Of a DNA stretch of 64,000 bases, positions 8,472-17,494 are shown in pieces (positions within the stretch are counted from its first letter, which is position 1; each line of letters opens with the position of its first letter). Origin of the DNA: Hominimerdicola alba 8. GTDB taxonomy: Bacteria > Bacillota > Clostridia > Oscillospirales > Ruminococcaceae. Both the position numbers and the translations under genes were made by a program. The notes under the pieces are model-generated. The model was not told the DNA's origin, did not search any database, and saw nothing but the letters and a program-made list of their open reading frames with translations. Location: contig NZ_ADKM02000040.1 of assembly GCF_000178155.2 (NCBI RefSeq), forward strand, positions 45,106-109,105, given 5' to 3'.

Positions 8472-9650
8472 TCAGATGTGCTTTATCAGCCTTACAGTAG
8501 TACCCTCGACCGCTTCTTTGATGTACGGTTCAAAATCGAAACTTGCCTGCGCTTTTTCCACCTCTTCAAGGCTCGGACGAGTCTTGGGGTGCTTTGGCGT
8601 GAATACCGTACAGCAATCCTCATAAGGCAGTATGGAAGTTTCAAAAGTGCCTATCTTGCGGGCAATTTCGATTATCTCCGCCTTGTCAAGACCGACACAA
8701 GGTCTGAACACAGGCATGCGGCACGCAGCATCGGTGCACACCATCGCATACATAGTCTGGCTTGCGACCTGACCCAGACTTTCGCCTGTTATAAGTGCCT
8801 GTATGTCGTCCTCTTTTTCGCAGATACGCTGTGCTATCTCCATCATCAGTCTGCGCATGAGGATAGTGAACAGTTCTTCGGGGCAGTTAGCCCTAAGTTT
8901 CAGCTGTATCTCGGTGAAAGGCACGCAGAAGAACTTGATGTCGCCGCAGTATGCGGTCATCAGTTCTGCCAGTTTCTCGACTTTCATTCTCGCCCTGTCA
9001 GAAGTGTAAGGCGGAGCCTCAAAGTGTATAGCCTCGACCACAGCACCGCGACGCGCCATCATGTAACCTGCCACAGGCGAATCTATGCCGCCCGAAAGCA
9101 GCAGCATCGCATGTCCGCTGGAACCTACAGGTATTCCGCCCGCACCGTCAACAGGGTCGGAGTGTATGAAAGCATAGTCCTCGCGCACCTCAACAGTGAC
9201 AGTCACCTGCGGTTCATGCACATCTACCTCCAGGTGCGGGAACTTCTCCAGTATCGCACCGCCCAGTTCAGCACATATCTCAGGCGATTTAAGAGGGAAT
9301 TTCTTGTCCGAGCGCCTCGCGTTCACCTTGAATGTGCGCGCACCCTCCAGCACATCAGCCAGATATTCGGGCGCTTTCTCGCATATAGCTTTTATATCCT
9401 TCTCGACCGCACCGCTTCTGCACAGCTTGACAATGCCGAATATCTTTGAAAGTCTGTTCTCGAACTCGTCAACATCAGGTTCATCGCCCAGCGGTTCAAC
9501 ATAAAGGGTAGACTGCGATTTAGTTACTCTGAACTCACCCGCACTTGCCAGCCTGCGTTTGATGGTCTTTATCATCATGCTCTCGAAAGTGCTCTTGTTA
9601 AGACCTTTCAAAGCTATCTCGCCGTACTTGCAAAGAATTATTTCCTTCAT
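8472..9650 (-). CDS. thiI: tRNA 4-thiouridine sulfurtransferase
   Basis: A 392-residue ThiI: an N-terminal ferredoxin-like region (KYGEIALKG), a THUMP domain at about 60-165, and an ATP-binding PP-loop SGGIDSPVA at about residue 186. The C-terminal rhodanese domain of Gram-negative ThiI is absent, as is usual in Firmicutes. It transfers sulfur to U8 of tRNA and can serve thiazole synthesis. The next gene upstream on the same strand is a cysteine desulfurase, the expected sulfur donor; this pairing matches nifZ-thiI in Bacillus. Confidence 0.95.
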   Translation of the reverse strand: MKEIILCKYGEIALKGLNKSTFESMMIKTIKRRLASAGEFRVTKSQSTLYVEPLGDEPDVDEFENRLSKIFGIVKLCRSGAVEKDIKAICEKAPEYLADVLEGARTFKVNARRSDKKFPLKSPEICAELGGAILEKFPHLEVDVHEPQVTVTVEVREDYAFIHSDPVDGAGGIPVGSSGHAMLLLSGGIDSPVAGYMMARRGAVVEAIHFEAPPYTSDRARMKVEKLAELMTAYCGDIKFFCVPFTEIQLKLRANCPEELFTILMRRLMMEIAQRICEKEDDIQALITGESLGQVASQTMYAMVCTDAACRMPVFRPCVGLDKAEIIEIARKIGTFETSILPYEDCCTVFTPKHPKTRPSLEEVEKAQASFDFEPYIKEAVEGTTVRLIKHI

Positions 9651-9938
9651 TATAACTGCTCCTTTATAAAAAATTTGTCGTTTTCGGTATCCTTTTACGA
9701 ATTATTTTGCCGGCAGAATGTTCAGTTTCACTAAACAAACACGATGGTCTTGCACCACATACCCCAACACGCCGTTGCAGGCAGTCAGAAAGCCCCGACT
9801 TTGCCGAACTGCCGTTCTGACCTTGACACACAGTCACGTATCACACAGACAAGTAACACGCTCACGGAACGTTCTTCCATCAGTCTGTTTTGGTCGGAGT
9901 TTTTTCCCTATATATTATTATAGTATAAAACATCCGTT
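9651..9938. other. Intergenic gap between cysteine desulfurase and thiI
   Basis: About 290 bases with no gene. A 7-bp inverted repeat (GTCAGAA / TTCTGAC, 9787-9830) encloses 24 bases. An AT-rich block at 9910-9932 contains TATAAT-like sequence on the minus strand, a possible thiI promoter without a clear -35. Confidence 0.35.
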
Positions 9939-11069
9939 CTATCTGAGATGTGCCAACTCTGCCTGTGCCGACTTTATGCCGTCAAACAGCGCATCGATAT
10001 CAGCTTCTGTCGTTTCTGCCGAAAAGCTGATGCGAAGTGTGGTGTCCATATTCTGTACAGGTATTCTGAACTCTGCCAGTACACCGCTCTTTTTGCCCTT
10101 TGAGCACGCCGAACCACTGGACACATAAATATCTTTCTTTTCAAGGTAATGCAAAAGCACTTCCGATTTCAGCCCCGCCACAGATATGCTGTTCACATAA
10201 GGTGACTTCTCGCCCGTATAATTAAGCGTTGCGCCGCCGTTTTCAGCACACTTCTCAGCCAGATAACTTTCAAGGTGACGCGCCCTTTCCAGACGGTCAT
10301 TCAGGTCGCCTGCCAGCGACTTCACCGCCGCCCCGAAACCGCATATCAGCGGCACCGACTCAGTCCCCGAACGCAGGTCTTTCTCCTGACCGCCGCCCAT
10401 TACCAGCGCAGGAAGATGCAGTCCCTTGCGCACATACAGCGCACCCGTCCCCTTAGGACCGTGAATTTTGTGTGCGCTCAGCGATATCAGGTCAGCCGAC
10501 AAGGTTTTCACCCTGACAGGCAGTTTCATGTAGCCCTGCACACAGTCGCAGTGTGTGATGACTTTCGGGAAACGTCTGTGGATCGCCGCAAACGCCTTGC
10601 CTACAGGCAGTATCGCACCGGTTTCATTGTTGACCAGCATCATGCTGACCAGAAAAGTATCCTCATTCACCGCATCTATGATGCTCTCAGCCGATATGAC
10701 GCCGTTCTCATCAGGCGATATGCGCACCACCTCACACCCCAGCCGTTCCAGTTCGTCAATTGGACGCGCGGTGGCAGGGTGTTCAACAGTCGTGGTAACG
10801 ACACGGTGCCTGCGCTTACCCTGTGACTTAAAAGCCCCGAAAATGGCGGTGTTACTGCTTTCAGTCGCCCCTGAGGTGAAATATATCTCCTCTTCAAGAC
10901 ACCCCAGACTTTCCGCAACAGCATGTCGGGCATCACTGACCAGCAATTCGGCATCGACCCCGCACCTGTGCAGGCTCGATGGGTTGCCAAAGACTTCCAA
11001 CCCTTTCAGAATGCCCTGAACAGCGGCATCACAGGGCTTAGTGGTAGCAGCGTTATCGAGATATATCAA
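9939..11069 (-). CDS. Cysteine desulfurase (NifS/IscS-like)
   Basis: A PLP-dependent aminotransferase-V enzyme that releases sulfur from cysteine. It begins IYLDNAATTKP, the family's first block; SAHKIHGPKGTG holds the PLP lysine and SSGSACSKG the persulfide-forming cysteine. The most likely start is TTG at 11069 with AAGGA nine bases upstream (376 residues); the alternative ATG at 11087 adds six residues and lacks a good site. Next to thiI, it probably supplies sulfur for tRNA thiolation rather than being the general Fe-S desulfurase. Confidence 0.92.
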   Translation of the reverse strand: MIYLDNAATTKPCDAAVQGILKGLEVFGNPSSLHRCGVDAELLVSDARHAVAESLGCLEEEIYFTSGATESSNTAIFGAFKSQGKRRHRVVTTTVEHPATARPIDELERLGCEVVRISPDENGVISAESIIDAVNEDTFLVSMMLVNNETGAILPVGKAFAAIHRRFPKVITHCDCVQGYMKLPVRVKTLSADLISLSAHKIHGPKGTGALYVRKGLHLPALVMGGGQEKDLRSGTESVPLICGFGAAVKSLAGDLNDRLERARHLESYLAEKCAENGGATLNYTGEKSPYVNSISVAGLKSEVLLHYLEKKDIYVSSGSACSKGKKSGVLAEFRIPVQNMDTTLRISFSAETTEADIDALFDGIKSAQAELAHLR

Positions 11070-11384
11070 AACTGACAGTCCTTTCATAGCCCATTCTGGC
11101 AAAATTTCACATAACTTATATTATAGCATAGATTTCAGGGGATTTCAATACACAATTCTTAATTCATAATGTGCAATGTGTTCATTATCGCCGTCGCCTT
11201 TTTTTGCATTTTCCTTTCCGCAATATTTGAGAAAGCAATTTTTGATATTTACAACCAATTATTGCGGTGACTCCTTTTGTTTCGTTCGAGTAATAAAATA
11301 ATATTTTTTAATATAGCCTTGTATTATTCACATTCTGTAGCGTGGATTTGCACAATATATTTAAAAATGTTCAAATTATTTTTA

Positions 11385-11413
11385 TTGAACTTCCCGATGC
11401 ACTATGATATAAT
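11385..11413 (+). promoter_or_regulatory. Promoter of the LRR surface protein
   Basis: TTGAAC, 17-bp spacer, TATAAT, about 130 bases upstream of the ATG at 11541. The rest of the 11103-11540 gap is AT-rich and shows no gene. Confidence 0.8.
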
Positions 11414-11540
11414 AATCACGTTAAGGCAAGGTGAACGTTTACTAAATTTTGTGCTGCACTCACTCAAATGCCTGTTTCTCAGCCATGTGGCTGATTTTGA
11501 ACGATTTTTTGGTAAAATTAAATTATAAGGAGAAAACATT

Positions 11541-13037
11541 ATGTCAAACAAGTTCATGAAGACCACACTCGCAAGCGTGCTGGCTGTTCTCAGTGTGGCT
11601 TCTTACCTGCCCGGCACTGCCGTTGGCACATTTTTTGCAGACACCGCCATTACTGCAAGCGCTTCATCTGTTTATGGTGACTTCACCTACGATGAACTTG
11701 CAAGCGGCACCATTTCAATAACCAAGTACAGCGGTCACGACACTAAGGTGACGATACCCTCTGAGATAAACGGCAAGACCGTCACTGAGATAGGTTCAAA
11801 CGCATTTATCAAAAACACCGATATGGTCGATGTCACTATCCCCTCGACCGTCACATACATTGGTGATTTCGCATTCTGCGGCTGCTCAAATCTTTCAAAA
11901 GTCATCATACCGAGCAGCGTTACATCTATGGGTCGCGGTGTTTTTGCAAGCTGCATGAATCTCGCAGGTCTGTCGCTTTCAAGCAGTCTTACCGAGATAC
12001 CCGAAGGCGCATTCCAGAGATGTGCCTCTTTGCAGACAGTCACCATTCCCGAAAATGTAACTTCCATCGGTAATTACGCTTTCCAGGACTGCGGTACACT
12101 GGCAAGGGCAACTTTCCCGTCGGGTCTTACCTCTTTCGGCAAGAAGGCTTTCTACGGCTGCGAAAATCTGTTGGGTGTAGTTATGCCTGCGGGCGTTACC
12201 GAGATACCTGAGTACACATTCTTCGACTGCAAGCGCCTTAACAAGGTATATTTCCGTGAGGGTCTGACTGCGATCGGCAATTCTGCTTTCGGCAGCTGTG
12301 AATCTCTGACAAGCGTGAACCTGCCATCTACCCTGACTTCTATAGGCAGTGATGCTTTCGCAAACTGCAAGAAGCTGTCTGCCGTTACCATACCCGACAG
12401 CGTTACCACTCTGGGCAAACAGGCATTCACCAACTGTCACGGTCTGACTGAGGTCACTCTCTCGAAGAACCTGAAGACCATACCTCAGGGCGCTTTCATA
12501 CTGACAGGCATCACCTCCATAGATATACCTGAGGGCGTTACTGCCATAGACAGCCTTGCATTCTACAGCTGCAAGTCACTGACCGATGTTAAGCTGCCCT
12601 CTACCCTTAAGACTGTTGGCGAAAAGGCATTTGAACTCACAGGCGGCATCAAGGTGACTTTCGGCGGCAGCTCATTAAGTTGGTACTCGATCGATATCGA
12701 TATGAGCAACAAAACCCTGAATAATGCACCCGTAACATTTGAAAAACAGCTCGCGCCTCTCCCATACAGTGTCAGGGTAGCATACAGCGAGCAGTACCAC
12801 CAGATGCGCTTCACATGGGATAAAGTATCGGGCGCCGAAAAGTACGGCATCGCTGTATATCTTGCAGGCAAGTGGAGGATACAGACCCAGAACATCCCCG
12901 CATCAGCAACAAGCTATACCTCACCAAAGAATATGACACCGGGCATGACCTATAAGGTAGCTGTTGCCGCTAAGGTCAATGGCAAGTGGGATATCGCAAA
13001 CGCCATCAAGCGTGCAGTTACCGTAACTGTTAAATGA
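11541..13037 (+). CDS. Secreted BspA-type leucine-rich-repeat protein
   Basis: A 498-residue exported protein. The signal peptide covers about residues 1-40 (KTTLASVLAVLSVASYLPG...ITASAS). About twelve LRR_5 repeats of ~23 residues follow (about 70-375), each with a TSIGxxAFxxCxxLxxVxIPxxV pattern. The last ~95 residues form a fibronectin-III-like domain (RFTWDKVSGAEKYGIAVYLAGKW). Such proteins mediate adhesion or binding at the cell surface; no anchor motif is visible, so it is probably released or held non-covalently. AAGGAG lies eight bases before the ATG, and it is a single-gene unit with its own promoter and terminator. Confidence 0.88.
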   Translation: MSNKFMKTTLASVLAVLSVASYLPGTAVGTFFADTAITASASSVYGDFTYDELASGTISITKYSGHDTKVTIPSEINGKTVTEIGSNAFIKNTDMVDVTIPSTVTYIGDFAFCGCSNLSKVIIPSSVTSMGRGVFASCMNLAGLSLSSSLTEIPEGAFQRCASLQTVTIPENVTSIGNYAFQDCGTLARATFPSGLTSFGKKAFYGCENLLGVVMPAGVTEIPEYTFFDCKRLNKVYFREGLTAIGNSAFGSCESLTSVNLPSTLTSIGSDAFANCKKLSAVTIPDSVTTLGKQAFTNCHGLTEVTLSKNLKTIPQGAFILTGITSIDIPEGVTAIDSLAFYSCKSLTDVKLPSTLKTVGEKAFELTGGIKVTFGGSSLSWYSIDIDMSNKTLNNAPVTFEKQLAPLPYSVRVAYSEQYHQMRFTWDKVSGAEKYGIAVYLAGKWRIQTQNIPASATSYTSPKNMTPGMTYKVAVAAKVNGKWDIANAIKRAVTVTVK

Positions 13038-13061
13038 TAAGCAATATATAGCATCGTGATA

Positions 13062-13098
13062 AGTTCGGCAGTCTGACAACAGGCTGCCGAACTTTTTT
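13062..13098 (+). terminator. Intrinsic terminator after the LRR protein
   Basis: Perfect 10-bp stem (AGTTCGGCAG / CTGCCGAACT) with a 12-base loop, followed by six T residues. Confidence 0.92.
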
Positions 13099-13195
13099 GC
13101 CTTTAACAAAACTGAAACATAACAGAAACCTTACTCAAACAACGCCGCTGTATCATTTAGTCAGATCAAAGATAAACGATACGGAGGTAATCAAC

Positions 13196-14206
13196 ATGAA
13201 AACATTGTATTTGGTAACAGGCGCGGCGGGATTTCTGGGCGGTACGGTGTGCCGTCAGCTTATTGAACAGGGGCGCAGTGTGCGGGCTTTCGTTCTGCCC
13301 AACGACCCCGCCATGAAGTACATACCCGAAGAGGCTGAGATAATTGTGGGCGACCTCTGCGATAAAAAATCGCTGGAGAGATTTTTCACCGTCCCCGAAG
13401 ATACCGAAACAGTCGTGTTCCATATAGCAAGCATAGTCACGGTCGATCCGTCTTTCAGCCAGAAAGTCATAGATGTCAACGTGGGCGGCACACAGAATAT
13501 CATAGACCTCTGCCTTGCCCACAAAGAATGCCGCAGGCTGGTATATTGCAGCAGCACAGGCGCTATCCCCGAAACCGCCGCAGGCACACCGATACGCGAA
13601 GTTTCGCAGTTCGACACCGAAAAGGTGGTGGGCTGTTACAGTCAGTCAAAAGCTATGGCGACCCAGCTGGTGCTTGATGCGGTGCGCGAAAATGGGCTTG
13701 ATGCCTGCATCGTCCACCCCAGCGGCATAATGGGACCCGAAGACTACGCCGTTGGCGAAACTACAGGCACACTGCTGAAAATAATCGGCGGCGAGATGCC
13801 GATGGGCATTGACGGCAGTTTCAACCTCTGTGATGTGCGCGACCTTGCCAACGGCACTATCCTCGCGGCAGACAAGGGGCGCAAGGGCGAATGCTACATT
13901 CTCGGCAACGATGCGGTGTCTTTCCGCGACTTCACAAAGCTGGTCTGTGAAGAGAGCAGCTGCAAGCCCGTGAAATTCTTCCTGCCGCTGAGTATTGCCG
14001 CATTCATCGCGGGCATAATGGAGAAAAACGCAAAGAAAAAAGGCAAAAAGCCCCTTATGACCGGCTTTTCGGTATACAATCTTGCAAGGAACAACACATT
14101 CGATTCGAGCAAGGCAAAGCGAGAACTCGGCTACACCACCCGTTCCTACCGTGAAACACTGAGAGATGAGATAGCGTGGCTGAGAAAGTCGGGCAAGATA
14201 GCGTGA
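13196..14206 (+). CDS. NAD-dependent epimerase/dehydratase (extended SDR)
   Basis: A 336-residue extended short-chain dehydrogenase. The Rossmann motif is GAAGFLGG near the N-terminus; the active-site pair is YSQSK (YxxxK). The overall pattern (FHIASIV, DVNVGGTQNIID, VHPSGIMGP) matches 3-beta-HSD/dihydroflavonol-reductase-like members. ACGGAGG six bases upstream fixes the start at 13196. It is followed after nine bases by a second SDR, so they are an operon of two oxidoreductases; the substrate is unknown. Confidence 0.82.
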   Translation: MKTLYLVTGAAGFLGGTVCRQLIEQGRSVRAFVLPNDPAMKYIPEEAEIIVGDLCDKKSLERFFTVPEDTETVVFHIASIVTVDPSFSQKVIDVNVGGTQNIIDLCLAHKECRRLVYCSSTGAIPETAAGTPIREVSQFDTEKVVGCYSQSKAMATQLVLDAVRENGLDACIVHPSGIMGPEDYAVGETTGTLLKIIGGEMPMGIDGSFNLCDVRDLANGTILAADKGRKGECYILGNDAVSFRDFTKLVCEESSCKPVKFFLPLSIAAFIAGIMEKNAKKKGKKPLMTGFSVYNLARNNTFDSSKAKRELGYTTRSYRETLRDEIAWLRKSGKIA

Positions 14207-14215
14207 GGTAACGAA

Positions 14216-15031
14216 ATGGCTGATGTTTGTGTTATAACAGGCGGCGGGAGCGGCATGGGTCTTGCCGCCGCAGGATATATGCCGAAAAGCAAGATGATAG
14301 TCATAGCGGGCAGAACAGTTGCAAAGCTGGAAAAAGCGGCAGAAAAACTCCGCGCGGAGGGATTTGAGGTATACACAAAAGCCTGCGACACCTCCGACAG
14401 AGAAAGCGTAAAAGTACTGGCAGAGTATGCCGCATCTCTCGGCAATGTGCGCAATGTCATAAATGCCGCAGGTCTTTCACCCTCAATGGCTGACCCCGAA
14501 AAACTGCTGAGAGTCAACGCACTTGGAACTGTCTATGTGAACAGCGAATTTCGCAAAGTCATGGGAAGCGGGAGCGTCATACTGGATATATCATCAAATT
14601 CCGCATACGCCCTGCCGTCTGTTATCATACCGAAACGCACCTATAAACTGGCAGAAACCGATGAAGAAAAGTTCCTGAAAAAACTGCTGAAGCTGTGCCG
14701 TCTGCCGAAAGACAAGTACAAGCAGTCGGGGCTTGCTTACGCGCTGTCAAAGAATTTCACCGTCCGGTACGCAGGCAAGTGCGCTTTTGAATACGGCGGC
14801 GAGGGAATAAGGGTGCTGTCCCTCAGCCCGGGACTTATCTCGACAGATATGGGCAACACAGAAGCGGAAGAGGGCGCACAGATGCTTAGATACGGTGCCG
14901 AAAAACGCATGGGCACTCCCGAAGAACTGGGCTACGCCATAGCCACCGCCGCCGATGAGCGCAACGGCTACCTCGCAGGTGTGGATATCCTCTGTGACGG
15001 CGGCTGTACTTTCGGCAAAAGATATACCTGA
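14216..15031 (+). CDS. Classical SDR family oxidoreductase
   Basis: A 271-residue classical SDR with TGGGSGMG cofactor motif, NAAG, and YALSK catalytic YxxxK, ending with the GYLAGVDILCDGG block of the family. A ~35-residue insert before the active-site Tyr is longer than usual. Its relatives include hydroxysteroid dehydrogenase-like and 3-ketoacyl-ACP-reductase-like enzymes; the substrate is not assignable. It is co-transcribed with the preceding epimerase-type gene. A weak hairpin (GGGACGA / TCGTCCC, 15042-15070) follows and may end the transcript. Confidence 0.85.
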   Translation: MADVCVITGGGSGMGLAAAGYMPKSKMIVIAGRTVAKLEKAAEKLRAEGFEVYTKACDTSDRESVKVLAEYAASLGNVRNVINAAGLSPSMADPEKLLRVNALGTVYVNSEFRKVMGSGSVILDISSNSAYALPSVIIPKRTYKLAETDEEKFLKKLLKLCRLPKDKYKQSGLAYALSKNFTVRYAGKCAFEYGGEGIRVLSLSPGLISTDMGNTEAEEGAQMLRYGAEKRMGTPEELGYAIATAADERNGYLAGVDILCDGGCTFGKRYT

Positions 15032-15130
15032 TTACCCGACAGGGACGATGGCTTTTACAGCTGTCGTCCCCTTTCTGATGCCCGAATATGCCTGTGTCAT
15101 ACCGCGCCCGCTATGATATTTGATATCAGT

Positions 15131-15178
15131 ATCATAAGTTGTAAACATGCACATATCATAATTTGTGAACATGCACAT
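15131..15178. promoter_or_regulatory. Tandem 24-bp direct repeat upstream of the first LytTR regulator
   Basis: Two adjoining 24-bp copies (15131-15154 and 15155-15178) differ at two positions. Each contains GTAAACATGCACAT or GTGAACATGCACAT, whose complement carries GTTTAC or GTTCAC, the same core as the boxes of the second LytTR system in this window. The second copy ends five bases before the -35. Probable binding site of the adjacent regulator. Confidence 0.65.
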
Positions 15179-15183
15179 ATCGC

Positions 15184-15212
15184 TTGACAACAGAATAACG
15201 ATGTGATATAAT
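15184..15212 (+). promoter_or_regulatory. Consensus promoter of the first two-component operon
   Basis: TTGACA, 17-bp spacer, TATAAT, ending 58 bases before the TTG start of the regulator. Confidence 0.9.
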
Positions 15213-15269
15213 TAATATTAGTTTAATGATTTATACAAATTAGCCTTTTATAATATGGAGGTGTTAAAT

Positions 15270-15974
15270 TTGAACATCAAAATATTGATATGTGACGATG
15301 AACCGATACTTTGTAAAAAGACGCAGGAGGTCATAAAAAGCATTGACCCGAATATCGATGCCGATACCTGCTATCTCGGTGAGAGCGTGATAGATATCGC
15401 TGATAAGTACGATATTATTTTCCTTGATATAGATATGCCGGGTATGAACGGCATGGAAACCGCATCGCTGCTGAGGAGAAGAGGTGTCAGTTCGTATATA
15501 GTTTTTCTGACCTCACACAGCGAATTTATGCCTGAAGCCTTTGAAGTAAGGGCTTACAGATTTCTTACAAAACCGCTGGATGCGAATAAAGTCAGCAAGA
15601 TGATAGACGAGATAAAGCTGGAGATGTCCAGCAGACATAAAGTCATCATAAAGACGGGCGACAGAGAATATGTGCTGAGTTCTGACGAGATAGTGTATCT
15701 TGCCGCCTACGGTGACGGCACATATATCTATACCACCCATGATGTTATAGACAGCAGTAAGTCACTTAAACACTGGGCTGAGGTGCTTAGCGACAAACAG
15801 TTCTTTTACGTACACAAGTCATACATAGTTTCATATGCTTATATATCCGAACTTGGCAAGATGTCGGTAAAGCTGAGGAATGTCAAGGAGGAGATACCCG
15901 TTTCAAGAAGAAAGCACAAGGAATTCAGGGAAAAATATATAAGCTATATAACCACCTGTGCCCGCAAACAATAG
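15270..15974 (+). CDS. LytTR-family response regulator (first system)
   Basis: A 234-residue AgrA/NatR-type regulator. The receiver domain (about 1-118) has DDE at 9-11 and phospho-acceptor D53 in FLDIDMPG, with a conserved Lys in LTKPL. The LytTR DNA-binding domain fills about 130-232 (FFYVHKSYIV, PVSRRKHKEF). An ATG at 15255 overlaps the Shine-Dalgarno sequence itself; the TTG at 15270, six bases after GGAGGTG, is the likely start. The kinase gene follows after three bases. Two tandem repeats upstream suggest autoregulation. Confidence 0.92.
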   Translation: MNIKILICDDEPILCKKTQEVIKSIDPNIDADTCYLGESVIDIADKYDIIFLDIDMPGMNGMETASLLRRRGVSSYIVFLTSHSEFMPEAFEVRAYRFLTKPLDANKVSKMIDEIKLEMSSRHKVIIKTGDREYVLSSDEIVYLAAYGDGTYIYTTHDVIDSSKSLKHWAEVLSDKQFFYVHKSYIVSYAYISELGKMSVKLRNVKEEIPVSRRKHKEFREKYISYITTCARKQ

Positions 15975-15977
15975 CCC

Positions 15978-17255
15978 ATGACCCAGATACTTACTAATAC
16001 AGGTCTTTACATCATCGAACTGATAAAGCTGCTGCTGTTCGCATTCGGCATAAGTTCAGTGAAGATAAAAAGTCCGAAACTGCTGGCGGTATCGGCGGCA
16101 GCATCGGTATTTGCGGTGATGGCGATAAGTTCTGTCCTGAATATATATGATTACGCCATACTATATGGCGTTTTCGCATCTTTTGCCTGCATTTTCGCGC
16201 TGGAGAAGAAGCGTTCTGTGCTGTTTCTGCTTTTTGAATATCTGAGCATCTGCATACTTGATATCACAAATTCAAATATAGTGATGCTAGTGACCGACCT
16301 GCAGATCGACCGCAGCAGCAGCTACCATGAGGTCGATTTTATGATAAATTCACTGACCATACCCATACTGCTGATACTGCGGCTGGTCAAAAGCAAGTAC
16401 GCGGATAAGTTCCCCGAATTCCGTATATCGGCAAGGTATATCGTCCTGATGAGTATAGGACAGTTCTTGTTCATGGTGTACATCAGCAGTCTTACGCTGT
16501 TCTCATTCACGGGCGGTTCGACCATACGCGACAGGCGGCTGACTGTCATCGCATGCCTCAGCTGTGTCGTATTTGTGGTAGTGGTATTCCTGCTGTTCTT
16601 CCACAAAAGCAATTCTGTGCAAAAGCAGAAAGAGATAGAATACACCCGCGACCTGCTGAGGTGGCAGGATAAATACTACACCTATCTTTTGCAGAAAGAA
16701 GAGGAAACGAAGCGTTTCAGACATGATATAAAGAACCATCTTTACGCCATCAATACCTTGCTTGAATATGACCAGTATGACGAACTTGACAGGTATCTCA
16801 AAGACTTACAGATAAAGATGACCCCGCTGAATTCGGGCATACACACAGGTGTCAGGCTGGTAGATGTTATACTGCACGAACTATCTGAGGAACACAGCGA
16901 TGTCACTGTTGAATGGGAAGGACAACTCTCAGAGAATACAAATATCGCCATGATGGATATGTGTACCGTGTTCTCGAACCTGCTCAGCAACGCCTTTGAA
17001 GCCGCACAGAAATGTGACGACAAGTGGGTGAAAGCAAAAGTCAGCAGTGAGAGCGGCGCACTGTATGTTATGATATCCAACAGCACCTCACATGAACTGA
17101 AATATTCGGGCGGCGCTGTGGCTACCACAAAGACCGGCAGTGGTCACGGCTACGGAATACGCAATGTAGAAGATGTCGTGAGGAAGTACAGTGGAAAGTT
17201 CAGCATCAAGTGCAGTGACGGTGCAGTAAGCGCCGAAGCAGTACTGCTCAATTAA
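15978..17255 (+). CDS. GHKL sensor histidine kinase (AgrC-like, first system)
   Basis: A 425-residue membrane kinase. Six or more hydrophobic segments occupy residues 1-215, then a short coiled region and the H-box RFRHDIKNH with His at about 249. The GHKL ATPase domain follows (NLLSNAFEAAQ; GSGHGYGIRN). This is the AgrC/ComD-like design that senses peptides through a polytopic domain. No clear Shine-Dalgarno is seen before the ATG, which lies three bases after the regulator's stop, so translation is likely coupled. Confidence 0.92.
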   Translation: MTQILTNTGLYIIELIKLLLFAFGISSVKIKSPKLLAVSAAASVFAVMAISSVLNIYDYAILYGVFASFACIFALEKKRSVLFLLFEYLSICILDITNSNIVMLVTDLQIDRSSSYHEVDFMINSLTIPILLILRLVKSKYADKFPEFRISARYIVLMSIGQFLFMVYISSLTLFSFTGGSTIRDRRLTVIACLSCVVFVVVVFLLFFHKSNSVQKQKEIEYTRDLLRWQDKYYTYLLQKEEETKRFRHDIKNHLYAINTLLEYDQYDELDRYLKDLQIKMTPLNSGIHTGVRLVDVILHELSEEHSDVTVEWEGQLSENTNIAMMDMCTVFSNLLSNAFEAAQKCDDKWVKAKVSSESGALYVMISNSTSHELKYSGGAVATTKTGSGHGYGIRNVEDVVRKYSGKFSIKCSDGAVSAEAVLLN

Positions 17256-17324
17256 CAATAAGTTAATATTTTTGGTGCAAAGATGCCTTTGCACACCCAT
17301 TAACTGCCGTTCTCCAAAGAACTA

Positions 17325-17353
17325 TTGAAAAACCGAAAACACGATGATATAAT
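17325..17353 (+). promoter_or_regulatory. Promoter of the small-peptide/BtrH-like unit
   Basis: TTGAAA, 17-bp spacer, TATAAT, downstream of the kinase gene and 50 bases before the candidate peptide frame. It is followed directly by an 11-bp palindrome. Confidence 0.85.
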
Positions 17354-17380
17354 AATGCCTGTGGAAAGACCGCAGGCATT
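17354..17380. promoter_or_regulatory. Palindrome overlapping the transcription start
   Basis: AATGCCTGTGG and CCGCAGGCATT pair (one G-T) around AAAGA. It begins immediately after the -10, so it covers the likely start site and could be an operator or a 5' hairpin. An unrelated inverted repeat (GTGCAAAG / CTTTGCAC) lies upstream at 17275-17294. Confidence 0.55.
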
Positions 17381-17402
17381 ATTTCGTGTGAGGTGATGGG
17401 CG

Positions 17403-17462
17403 TTGATTAATGTTTCTAACCCTATTGATTGGATGATAGGCTTTTTATTCAAACACAGATAG
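17403..17462 (+). CDS. Candidate 19-residue peptide
   Basis: A TTG start seven bases after GAGGTG opens a frame reading MINVSNPIDWMIGFLFKHR and ends in TAG. It sits behind its own consensus promoter and 32 bases before the BtrH-like gene. It is hydrophobic with a basic C-terminus, lacks a signal peptide and lies next to an AgrC-like kinase, so a signalling peptide or small maturation substrate is possible. It may instead be only a leader frame. No homology is recognised. Confidence 0.4.
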   Translation: MINVSNPIDWMIGFLFKHR

Positions 17463-17494
17463 CATGAATGACCATTGCGAAAGGGAGTGCAGAT

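Noticed and set aside
8385..9449. Long plus-strand open frame of 354 codons
   Set aside because: Antisense to thiI, whose motifs and start signal are clear; the long frame is a shadow of its codon usage.
11277..11528. 83-codon frame upstream of the LRR protein
   Set aside because: It contains the consensus promoter of that gene and has no ribosome binding site.
17256..17324. Hairpin GTGCAAAG/CTTTGCAC as a terminator of the kinase operon
   Set aside because: No T-run follows; kept only as an inverted repeat mentioned with the nearby promoter.
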